This document shows, one piece after another, positions 19,927-28,713 of a stretch of 64,000 nt of DNA. The first letter of the stretch is position 1, and every line of letters begins with the position of its first letter. The DNA is from Coemansia sp. RSA 487 (Eukaryota; Kickxellomycota; Kickxellomycetes; Kickxellales; Kickxellaceae), in NCBI GenBank assembly GCA_027577595.1, contig JANBRJ010000062.1:35781-99780 (forward strand), written 5' to 3'. The position numbers and the translations under genes are program-made. The notes under the pieces were generated by a model, which was not told where the DNA came from, did no database searches, and worked only from the letters and a program-made list of their open reading frames with translations.

Positions 19927-21987
19927 ATGAAACTGTTTTCGATTTTTTCAGTGTCGACAGCGTATCTACTCACTGTCATTCAAGCACAGTCAAATGTAAC
20001 TCCCAGACTTATTGGAAGTGGACACTTGGACCATCACTCCTTTCATGCCCGTGCACCACTTGGAAACACATTTTCTGGTACCAATCTAATTATTGACCCC
20101 AATGGAGAATTGGCAAACCAAGTTACTGGAATATTGTACAAAAATGGCTTCCAGACATACTGCGAGGTGGCTGTGAGCAACCAAAACACAGGTATTATGG
20201 CTGCCAGTTGTCTTGACTATACCAATGGTAAAGTTGATGAGAGTGTTTCATATGGAGTTGCTGTATCGACAACTACTCCTTCACAGCCTGGACAAGTACT
20301 AACGGTTGGAACACCAATAATCCATCCATCGTACAATCCCAGTACATATGCCAACAACATTGCAGTTCTTCCACTATCAGCGACAAATCAGGTTGACATT
20401 GCAAAGAATATTGATGACTGGCCACATGGTTGGGCATATTATCTTCTAAATCATCGCAGCGTTAACAATAACTACTTGGATAGTATTACATTCCAACGAC
20501 CAATCTCCACAGCAGGCAAAGAAAGTGATCAGGATACTCAAGCATGTACCAGTGCATCAGCGATATTTAGTGACAATCAGTCAGATTTTGTCTGCAATTC
20601 GGCTACAATAGCTTCATATCTCAATGCCAACTGCTCTGCCCCTTATGGCTCTATATATGGTGTTACCGGTGAAAGGGGGCTTAATATTGGAGGAATATTC
20701 AGTCACAGTGCAATATATAGCGACCAAGGATATTGTGGCCAAGGTAAAATTTACAACTACTATCTTCTTTTCCGTAACTACATGCCATGGATTCAGAGTG
20801 TTGCAAAGGGCACTATTGGTACTTACCACTCACAAAGTGCAACTGGGTATACTGTGCCGAATAATGCAAGCTACACAATGAATGATTCTGGTGAAAATGT
20901 CACTGGTGTTGCTCTTGTTGGCAACTACACTACAGGCCAGGCACCTGCAGCAGCTGAAAGCCACGCTCAAAGTAGAGCTCAGTTGCCTGAAGGCTCATCG
21001 TCTGAAGAGCAATCACAGATTAATGACATTACCAGTGTAGAAGATACTACAGAAGCTACAACTGATATTGTCAGCTCGACATATATTGCATCTTCAACTG
21101 AAATTGACTCGACTACTGCAACTATTTCAGAAACAACAACAATTGACACAACAAAAATTGTTTCACAGACATCAATTGCACAGGCTACATCAACAGTGCT
21201 TGTTACATCAACATCTGTCCAAATTGAAATGACAACAGTCACAGATACAGAGGTGGTACCAACAGTGATTGGAGCAACAAACAGTATTATATCGGCTGTT
21301 ATTGTGTCTGTTACTGATGTATCCATATTGACAGTAGGTAGTGGCCAGGTTGCAACACAGACTGTCACTTCCACTGATACTGTTACAGTTTCGGCAGGCA
21401 ATGCTGGAGTGGTAACTGTAGGCGGTGAAACCATGACTGTTACTGAAACCGTGACAGCAGCTACAAACACTGTATATGTGACGAGTGTTGTTACAGAGTC
21501 GGCATCGGCTGTTACCTCAGTGTCAACAGCAACGTTTACCGACTATGACTTTATCACAGTCTATACAACTGACACGTCAGTGTCAACTGTGACTGTAGTA
21601 TCGACAGGATCCATTGGAACACCAACGTCAGTAACAAGCCCATCAAGCATACAGCCATCATCAGCTGCTAGCGAGCCCAGCAGTGCTGAAAGTAGTGGTA
21701 GTGATGCAGATTCCCAGAAAGACGATAAAGGTGTACCAATGTGGATGATTGCAATGATTGCAATTTTAGGAATTTTATTCCTGATTCTTCTTGTGTGGTT
21801 TATTCTCTACAGAAGAAGAAGGCAGCGTGAAAAGGAACAAGAGGATATGCTTGCATTTGGTGCGCCAAGACAACTTCCGCAGGAGCACCGTGTTATTAAC
21901 TGGTTCAATGACAAGATTTGGGGAAGGCCACTAAGCGGAAAAGGATTACCGCCTGATTATTCAAGCACGATCAACCAACACTTATGA
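19927..21987 (+). CDS. Membrane-anchored trypsin-like pseudoprotease, paralogue 2
   Basis: 686 residues from ATG 19927; three codons upstream begin with TTG and were left out. Signal peptide MKLFSIFSVSTAYLLTVIQA. The ectodomain (about 50-292) has C79...C95 with MAASC, YANNIAVLPL, C236-SAPYGSIYGV and IYNYYLLFRNYMPWI. Catalytic positions are S94, N144 and Y240. A Thr/Ser/Val stalk with ITV, VSV and TVT repeats follows (about 355-600), then a transmembrane helix (about 606-628) and a 58-residue tail containing FGAPRQLPQEHRVINWFNDKIWGRP and PPDY at 675-678. The last part of the stalk, the helix and the start of the tail are almost identical in DNA to paralogue 3 (492 bp), a sign of gene conversion. 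Confidence 0.85.
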   Translation: MKLFSIFSVSTAYLLTVIQAQSNVTPRLIGSGHLDHHSFHARAPLGNTFSGTNLIIDPNGELANQVTGILYKNGFQTYCEVAVSNQNTGIMAASCLDYTNGKVDESVSYGVAVSTTTPSQPGQVLTVGTPIIHPSYNPSTYANNIAVLPLSATNQVDIAKNIDDWPHGWAYYLLNHRSVNNNYLDSITFQRPISTAGKESDQDTQACTSASAIFSDNQSDFVCNSATIASYLNANCSAPYGSIYGVTGERGLNIGGIFSHSAIYSDQGYCGQGKIYNYYLLFRNYMPWIQSVAKGTIGTYHSQSATGYTVPNNASYTMNDSGENVTGVALVGNYTTGQAPAAAESHAQSRAQLPEGSSSEEQSQINDITSVEDTTEATTDIVSSTYIASSTEIDSTTATISETTTIDTTKIVSQTSIAQATSTVLVTSTSVQIEMTTVTDTEVVPTVIGATNSIISAVIVSVTDVSILTVGSGQVATQTVTSTDTVTVSAGNAGVVTVGGETMTVTETVTAATNTVYVTSVVTESASAVTSVSTATFTDYDFITVYTTDTSVSTVTVVSTGSIGTPTSVTSPSSIQPSSAASEPSSAESSGSDADSQKDDKGVPMWMIAMIAILGILFLILLVWFILYRRRRQREKEQEDMLAFGAPRQLPQEHRVINWFNDKIWGRPLSGKGLPPDYSSTINQHL
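21350..21841. repeat. Inverted near-identical tract, left arm
   Basis: 492 bp encoding stalk end, transmembrane helix and start of the tail of paralogue 2. It matches 22296-22787 in reverse complement with one mismatch found by eye; identity stops sharply at both ends. Homology outside is much lower. Confidence 0.9.
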
Positions 21988-22158
21988 TTACGTTTACTTT
22001 ACTAACTTTTTCATTTTCATTTTCATTTTATTGCGTATAAAGCGCTGGTTTCGCAATCTACAAATAATTAGTGAATTGAATAAAGCCCGGCAATTCTCAT
22101 CATGTTACCTTCTTAGGAAGTATGCTGTATTAGTAAATGAAACTATATAAAATAAATC

Positions 22159-24225
22159 CTAGTAACCCTGTGTCATATACTCTGGCGGTGGTTCTACCCT
22201 GCTTGGTGGCCTGCCCCAAACCTTCTCGTTCAACCAGTTAATAACACGATACTTCCGCGGAAGCTGCATTGGCGCACCAAAGGAAATCATCTCTGCTTGT
22301 TCCTTTTCACGCTGCCTTCTTCTTCTGTAGAGAATAAACCACACAAGAAGAATCAGGAATAAAATTCCTAAAATTGCAATCATTGCAATCATCCACATTG
22401 GTACACCTTTATCGTCTTTCTGGGAATCTGCATCACTACCACTACTTTCAGCACTGCTGGGCTCGCTAGCAGCTGATGATGGCTGTATGCTTGATGGGCT
22501 TGTTACTGACGTTGGTGTTCCAATGGATCCTGTCGATACTACAGTCACAGTTGACACTGACGTGTCAGTTGTATAGACTGTGATAAAGTCATAGTCGGTA
22601 AACGTTGCTGTTGACACTGAGGTAACAGCCGATGCCGACTCTGTAACAACACTCGTCACATATACAGTGTTTGTAGCTGCTGTCACGGTTTCAGTAACAG
22701 TCATGGTTTCACCGCCTACAGTTACTACTCCAGCATTGCCTGCCGAAACTGTAACAGTATCAGTGGAAGTGACAGTCTGTGTTGCAATATCGCCGTTTCC
22801 AACTGTCAAGATAGACACATCAGTAACATAAACAATAACAGGTGATATAATGCTGTTTGTAGCCCCAATCGCTGTTGGTACTACCTCGGTTGCTGTCAGA
22901 GTCATAACAGATAGCTCCACAGTCGTACTTGTTATCAAAATAGTTGATGTAGTTTCAACTACTGATGTCTGTGAAATAATATCTGTGGTTTCCAAGGTTG
23001 TGGTCTTTGAAATAGTTGCAGTAGTCGAGTCAATTTCAGTTGAAGATGCAATATATGTCGAGCTGACAATATCAGTTGTAACATCTGTAGTAATTTCAGT
23101 GATAATAACCTTTTCACTTGCCTCTGACATAAGAACACCACTATCTGCTGAAATACGGCTTTGTACAGGCTCTAATTTAACTGCTGGTACAATAGCATTA
23201 GTCGTATAATTTCCAACCACAGCCACCCCAGTTTTTTCTGCTGCCGGGGTTTTCATCACATAGCTTGCATCATTTGCAGCTGTATATGAAGACGAGCTAT
23301 CAATATGGTAAGTGGAAATATCGGTTTGTGCAATACTATGGATCCATGGAATGTAATTACGAAGAATAAGGTAGTAGTTGTAAATTGGTCCCTTTCCACA
23401 ATAGCCATCTGTTCCATATATAGCACTGTGGCTGAATAATGCCCCAAGCTCAGCAGGATTGGGGTTTGCTACACCATAAACCGAGCCATATGGCGCGACA
23501 CAGTTTGAATTAATATATGACTGGACTGTAAGCATGCTGCAAACATAGTCACCCGTATTTGCTTTATATATTGCAGAAGCATCGGTGCATCCACTGTTAT
23601 CACCACCGACATCAACAGCGCTAACCTGGGGATTATTGAATACAAAGGGCATGACATTTGTCAGGCTTCGGTGCACAAAATAGTACTGTGTCCACTCATC
23701 TGGCCAGTCGGCTATTTGCTTTGTAAATTCAAAGCCCGCCACTGCTGTAAACTGCATAACAGCAATATTATTTGCATATGTTTCCGGATCATAGTTGGGA
23801 TGGGGTGTCACTTTGGTGGCTTTATATACCCCGCCCGTAGCACTACTAGTAGTTCCAACAGATACAGCGACAGTATACGAGACATTTGGATCAACTTCAT
23901 TATTTACATAGTCAAAGCAGCTAGCTGCAGCTATACCGATAGTCTGGCTACTCATCATTACTTCGCAGTATGTTTGGTCATCACCCTTGTAGAGGATAGC
24001 AGTCTTGGCTACCGTGATTTCATCAACTGGAGTACCAGTCTTACCAATCCCACCACTAGTGACAGGCGCTTGGCGGGTAATTAGTGGTCTTGTCGAGTTG
24101 TTTGGTGGTCGAGCTTGACCGCTACCCACAAGCCTGACATTCATGCTAGAGGCGGCAGATGTACCAGCAGCCGCTGCCGCTGCTTGACCAACAAGAAAAG
24201 CTAGTGAAAGTTTAAAAAGTCGCAT
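22159..24225 (-). CDS. Membrane-anchored trypsin-like pseudoprotease, paralogue 3
   Basis: 688 residues from ATG 24225 (MRLFKLSLAFLVGQAAAAAAG signal peptide). The frame runs 65 codons further upstream, but that part is leader. Ectodomain about 70-300: C87...C103 with AAASC, YANNIAVMQF, C242-VAPYGSVYGV, IYNYYLILRNYIPWI. Catalytic positions are S102, N153 and Y246. Stalk, helix and juxtamembrane RRRRQREKEQ are shared almost exactly with paralogue 2. The tail reads FGAPMQLPRKYRVINWLNEKVWGRP and ends with PPEY at 680-683. Convergent with paralogue 2; stop codons are 172 bp apart. Confidence 0.85.
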   Translation of the reverse strand: MRLFKLSLAFLVGQAAAAAAGTSAASSMNVRLVGSGQARPPNNSTRPLITRQAPVTSGGIGKTGTPVDEITVAKTAILYKGDDQTYCEVMMSSQTIGIAAASCFDYVNNEVDPNVSYTVAVSVGTTSSATGGVYKATKVTPHPNYDPETYANNIAVMQFTAVAGFEFTKQIADWPDEWTQYYFVHRSLTNVMPFVFNNPQVSAVDVGGDNSGCTDASAIYKANTGDYVCSMLTVQSYINSNCVAPYGSVYGVANPNPAELGALFSHSAIYGTDGYCGKGPIYNYYLILRNYIPWIHSIAQTDISTYHIDSSSSYTAANDASYVMKTPAAEKTGVAVVGNYTTNAIVPAVKLEPVQSRISADSGVLMSEASEKVIITEITTDVTTDIVSSTYIASSTEIDSTTATISKTTTLETTDIISQTSVVETTSTILITSTTVELSVMTLTATEVVPTAIGATNSIISPVIVYVTDVSILTVGNGDIATQTVTSTDTVTVSAGNAGVVTVGGETMTVTETVTAATNTVYVTSVVTESASAVTSVSTATFTDYDFITVYTTDTSVSTVTVVSTGSIGTPTSVTSPSSIQPSSAASEPSSAESSGSDADSQKDDKGVPMWMIAMIAILGILFLILLVWFILYRRRRQREKEQAEMISFGAPMQLPRKYRVINWLNEKVWGRPPSRVEPPPEYMTQGY
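22296..22787. repeat. Inverted near-identical tract, right arm
   Basis: Reverse-complement partner of 21350-21841, inside the paralogue 3 coding region. The arms are separated by 454 bp, so a large cruciform or hairpin could form, and inversion or conversion between the two genes is easy to imagine. Confidence 0.9.
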
Positions 24226-25454
24226 CTTTATATAAATATATAAAATAAGCACAAAAACGTATGAAAAGTTAAAGAAAAAAGAGGGAAAATATGAACTTTG
24301 GGTTAGTTGGTTATATTTTACTATAAAACATGAACTGGCACACGAGGAAGTGGGTAATTTTTCCTTTATTTTGCTTTGCTTTTGAAGAAAAGTGGTCCTC
24401 TTTGACAAAAAGACCAACAAATTGAGCTTTCATACAAAGAACAATGAGCTAGCCCGGTGATCTTGCGCTTGCCAGTTTACTGAACGTTGATTAAATTAGC
24501 TTGACTTGTTAATTACACAAGTATAGCAAATGAGGTTTCGAAACCAGTCAAGAAACATTGCGAAGAACAAAGTCCTGCTTGATAGTTCTTTTTAACGAAG
24601 TTCTACATTCCAAGACTGCAAGCCAGAAATGTGTGTTTTTTTGATTCAACAAGTATGGTGCAATGATAGGAAATTTCTATTTAGTGGATTTAGAAAATAT
24701 AAAAAACAATAATTTCTATAGCAGCCGTTGGGTAATGGCTAGTAATTATGGACGCTAGGATACCCAAAGAAACCTAGAAAGTGAGACATCCCTCCTATGC
24801 CAATAACAAACAATTGAACTTTTTGCTGCTTCTGGCAACTAATATGTACTTGGCACATCGAATTTAGTGCATGAGAACAACATATCACCGAACCAACTAT
24901 AAAAGTTGCAGCTACTAATGTTTTCAATTGCTTTATTCGACACGGGCTGAAGCTATCAAAAGTGCTGGCATAATCCACAAAAAGTGCAAACCCTGTCACC
25001 TGCTTAAAGCAAGGAAGCAAAAGATAGAAAGGCTGGCCATGTGTTACGTTGTGATAAAGGAGTATTTAAACCCCAGCAATGCAAAGGTTTATTTAATGCA
25101 AGAGATAGTTGGCGAAAAAGAAAAAACTCATTTGATTCTTTACGCCTAGTGAAAATTTTACATGCGTCTGTAGCTGTAAAGCAAAATACAACGATAAAAG
25201 TGTGGATGTCGGCTTTCTTTTCTCTTTTTGCTTTCTACAAAACATTTTCTTGTTTTTTTTGTTCATATGGTCATGTAAATGAAAAATAAAGAAAATTTCG
25301 ACATGTTGAATGATGGTATACTTGTTCGTTATTACATATCTCTGGAGGATTGTTATTCTCGTACTGTTTTATCTCTGGTATTTTTCTAATACAAAAACAC
25401 CACCACCAACTGCTTACTATTATGATACTTTGTATCTAATTGTATTTAAAGATT
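24226..25454. promoter_or_regulatory. Divergent intergenic region, 1.2 kb, no gene seen
   Basis: Lies between paralogue 3 (leftward) and paralogue 4 (rightward). It has a TATA-rich leader next to 24225. Frames at 24739-25020 (minus) and 24928-25149 (plus) show no family resemblance and fall in AT-rich sequence. Confidence 0.5.
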
Positions 25455-27194
25455 ATGTATTTAAAGTATTCACTACTATTTGCTGGTTTATACGTGGGTT
25501 CGCATTATACACAGGTGGATGGCCATTTGTTTGACCATGACAAGGTGCTAACCCCACAACGGCCTCAACAGATGCAAAGGCGGGATGGTGCATCTTTCAA
25601 TGCATTTGCAGCAGCAGTCCACGACGGAATTTTGATGAACAACGGCGAGCAGACATTTTGCGGGGTCGTCCCGTTTGACCAAGAGCATGTGTTTGTTGCA
25701 GCCAGTTGCTTTGATGTCGGCTCCAGTGAACAAGATATTATATCCGACTATCAGGTCATGCTATCAGGTCCCGGGTACGAGACACCTGCAGCAATTGGCA
25801 TCGTAGGAGCAGTGCTAAACGACAACTACAATAATGTAACATTCGCCAACAATATTGCAATCCTGACACTCGACAACGCCGATGGCCAGAAGTTCCAGAA
25901 CAAAATAGGCGACTGGCCAGCAGAATGGCCATATTATTATTTCGTTCAGCACAGCCTTACAGAAGTATTGGACAAGTGGAACAGTATTGGGACTGCTGGC
26001 GCCAGCCCAACCGTAGACTTTGCGCCATGCACAGGAGCGTCTACTTTGTTTAGCGAAAACATGGGGGCACTTATCTGTAGCTCCTTGTCGCGCAAGTCGT
26101 TTATTCACTTGGAATGCAATACACCGTACAAGTACGTTGTTGGATCCAGTAATACAGACAGTGCGATTATTTCGTTGTACAGTTACAGCACAATTCCCAG
26201 CACAGCTGTCAACGGGTTTTGTAGTAACGATGGTGGGATCCAAAACTATTACACGAATTTGTTCAACTATATTCCGTGGGCGGAAAATGTCACGCAATCG
26301 ACAATCCAGCGGTTCCATACGGTTACTACTGGATACGAGAAGACTAGCGACGCAGGATATTCGATGGCCATACCTGGTTCCGATGCTGGGAACGATGGCT
26401 CCCAGATATACGGGTTTTATGGAATCGACCAGAGCATTCTTGGGTCAAACACTGTGAACGGCGCGGGGTCCAACAATCATGGCCCACCGAGAGATGTTAA
26501 CGAGAAGAGCGATAATACTCAGTGCAGCAGTGTAAGCACTGTGACAGAGACGGAGTATCAAACCACGACTGTCATCGATAGCAGCCAAGATTGTCCTGTA
26601 GGCAGTGGCCAAGGGACGCTTATTGGTGACTCGCTGTATGTGACAGCAACAACGGATCCGCTTGGCAACATCGAAACTTACACGTTTGTTCGAGAATCGA
26701 CATCGGGCAATGTGTCTGCAGAAAACGGCACTGCTGCAGGCGATTCACCAGCCAAAACAGTGTATGTGACGGTCACAGAGTCACCGGTCACTGTTACCGT
26801 AGGAGCAGACGGTGCTAGCACGGCAAACACTAACCCTGATTCCTCACACTCGGCGTCCGACAGCTTTTCCAGCGCAAAGGGCACAGCTACCGAGACCAAT
26901 ACAAAGAGCACTGATACTGAATCGCCATCTACTTCGGACGCAGCCAGTGAGTCAGATGAGGGTAAAAGCACTGGCGCCCTTCCGCAAGGAGCAATCATTG
27001 GTATCATTGCTGCTGTAGTATGTGTTATTTTGGCAGGCCTCGGATACTACGCTTACAGAAAACGCAAGAAGCAGAAGGCGGAACAGGAGCTGGAGCAAGC
27101 AAACATTGGACCTGCTCCAGGGGTGCAGCAGACGTACCGCACGCGTTACAATTTCACAAGCTACAGCGGTGGGCCAATGGTTTCCCCCTTTTAA
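25455..27194 (+). CDS. Membrane-anchored trypsin-like pseudoprotease, paralogue 4 (divergent)
   Basis: 579 residues from ATG 25455; five codons upstream begin with TTG. Signal peptide MYLKYSLLFAGLYVGSHYTQVDG. The ectodomain keeps C69...C85 with VAASC, FANNIAILTL and a last-strand region YYTNLFNYIPWAENV. The active-site serine segment is ECNTPYKYVVGSS, again with Tyr at the serine position. The stalk is shorter and differs from the others, with TVTETEYQTTTV, a CPVGSG segment and KTVYVTVTESPVTVTVGADG, then Ser/Thr/Asp-rich spacer. Transmembrane helix IIGIIAAVVCVILAGLGYYAY followed by RKRKKQK. The tail ends SGGPMVSPF and has no PPxY. More GC-rich codons than paralogues 1-3. Confidence 0.82.
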   Translation: MYLKYSLLFAGLYVGSHYTQVDGHLFDHDKVLTPQRPQQMQRRDGASFNAFAAAVHDGILMNNGEQTFCGVVPFDQEHVFVAASCFDVGSSEQDIISDYQVMLSGPGYETPAAIGIVGAVLNDNYNNVTFANNIAILTLDNADGQKFQNKIGDWPAEWPYYYFVQHSLTEVLDKWNSIGTAGASPTVDFAPCTGASTLFSENMGALICSSLSRKSFIHLECNTPYKYVVGSSNTDSAIISLYSYSTIPSTAVNGFCSNDGGIQNYYTNLFNYIPWAENVTQSTIQRFHTVTTGYEKTSDAGYSMAIPGSDAGNDGSQIYGFYGIDQSILGSNTVNGAGSNNHGPPRDVNEKSDNTQCSSVSTVTETEYQTTTVIDSSQDCPVGSGQGTLIGDSLYVTATTDPLGNIETYTFVRESTSGNVSAENGTAAGDSPAKTVYVTVTESPVTVTVGADGASTANTNPDSSHSASDSFSSAKGTATETNTKSTDTESPSTSDAASESDEGKSTGALPQGAIIGIIAAVVCVILAGLGYYAYRKRKKQKAEQELEQANIGPAPGVQQTYRTRYNFTSYSGGPMVSPF

Positions 27195-28713
27195 TTCAGG
27201 GTAAGCAAATGCTTTTCCCGCGTGTAATAGTATATCAAGTGTTCGAGCCCGCAACACAAAGGCCAGAGCAAACAATCTGGCAGCATCTACACAGAAAACC
27301 CACACAAACACCACAACTTTAGTTGTTGAAAAGCGCGATAAAGAAAGCAACATCTGCAGAACACAGCTATTGAGCTAGCATCCGGTGGTAGATAGCGTGC
27401 TGGCTAGAAAAACTGGTGTGATTCCATATGAGCGATAGTGCAGCGGTGAGCCAATACTTATTCTGTTTAACCTTTAAATACTAGCCCACTCTCTCTAGTT
27501 TCTTTTATTTTATATAACAAAAGACAACAACCCATACTTGCTGTTTCTACAAACGTTACAAGCTTATCATATCTTTGCCATGCCACAGGCAAAATAAATA
27601 AATATATTGAAAGTAAAAAATATTGGCTTACTACTGTATTGGACAGAAAAAAAACATATATTGATCACAAGCTATATTTTTATGAGCTATTGATTTTATT
27701 TTCGATTTCTCCAAATGCAAGCAAACAACGACCTTTTTTAACCATTTATGTAATTTCAAGTTTTCATTAGTTATTTTCCATTGGTGTTTTCTAGTTATTG
27801 TACTTTGGGACATTGGGCAAGAGCTGTACATCCACGTCCATATAAAACATGCATTTGCTTATTGAACCACATACAACTTACGTTTAGCTAATGCTTGGCT
27901 TTAATCTTTATTTTTCGTGCTAGCTTATTCCACATAGCATATTTTTATATTTGTTTTTATTGCAAACTCGCTTTTGGCGCAGTTTAACTGGTTTTATTGC
28001 AATTTGACAAACCCGTGGCACTAATGAAGGAAAGAAAAAGTAAAGGCATGAGTACAACGGGATCACATTTGCATAAAGAAAAAGATGCTAAAAGGCGGCT
28101 CCCTTATCGTCCGTGCTGTGCGCGAGAGCCATCAATAAAGATATAAAGGTTAAAAGCTACACTGCTCGCTTTTCTTTAATCATGAAAAGTTGTAAAGACA
28201 AGACAAAACATGGGGTTTCATTTAAATGTCTAATAGACCGTTTAGCTTTACGTACACACACAACACCTTGTCTTTATTTTTTTTTTTGCTTAAAGGCAAA
28301 AAGGAAAAATTACCCTTTCTGCCTTTTATTTTTTCCTACAATAAGCTTTTTAGTTTTGGTCCATTTCTTTTTCTTAATGAGAAATTGGTCTTTATGTCAA
28401 CGTAAACCTGCCTTTTAGACATAAAGGAAGCAAGACTTTTTATCCTTACATGTCAGCTTTCTCAACGTAAAGCATGCTTTTCTTTGTCAATAGACAGAAT
28501 TTACGTGTGGTCTTGGTCGGGAAATAAATGTTTAAAGAGAAATCCTACCCCATCTTCTGCTCCTTTTATCCTCATTTCAATAATTTTTGCATTTATTACT
28601 GTAACACTATAGGCTATATTATTTATTTTGCATCATCATTTATAATACCAAGTAGCTTTTAAAGGGAGTAGACAAAACACAGGTAAACAGAGTTTTATAA
28701 CAAAAATAGAACA
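27195..28713. other. Intergenic, 1.5 kb, no gene; begins with a dispersed repeat
   Basis: Just after the stop codon lies a repeat copy (27200-27297, described separately). The rest is AT-rich. I see no supported gene on either strand. Confidence 0.5.
27200..27297 (-). repeat. Dispersed repeat, copy 1
   Basis: On the minus strand this reads CTGTGTAGATGCTGCCAGAT... then TGTGTTGCGGGCTCGAAC and ...ACGCGGGAAAAGCATTTGCT. Matching pieces in the same order and orientation occur at 46286-46360 and 46501-46535. The GGGCTCGAAC core resembles a Pol III B box, but no tRNA fold is possible. Confidence 0.6.

Noticed and set aside
20979-23209. Val/Thr-rich frames opposite the pseudoprotease stalks
   Set aside because: Repetitive Thr/Ser codons on one strand give Val/Cys-rich open frames on the other; no start context or domain.
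24226-24420. Upstream extension of the paralogue 3 reading frame
   Set aside because: The 65 extra codons are leader-like and would bury a clear signal peptide that begins at ATG 24225.
24739-25149. Overlapping frames on both strands in the paralogue 3/4 gap
   Set aside because: AT-rich, start at non-ATG or weak sites and show no similarity to cluster members or to known proteins.
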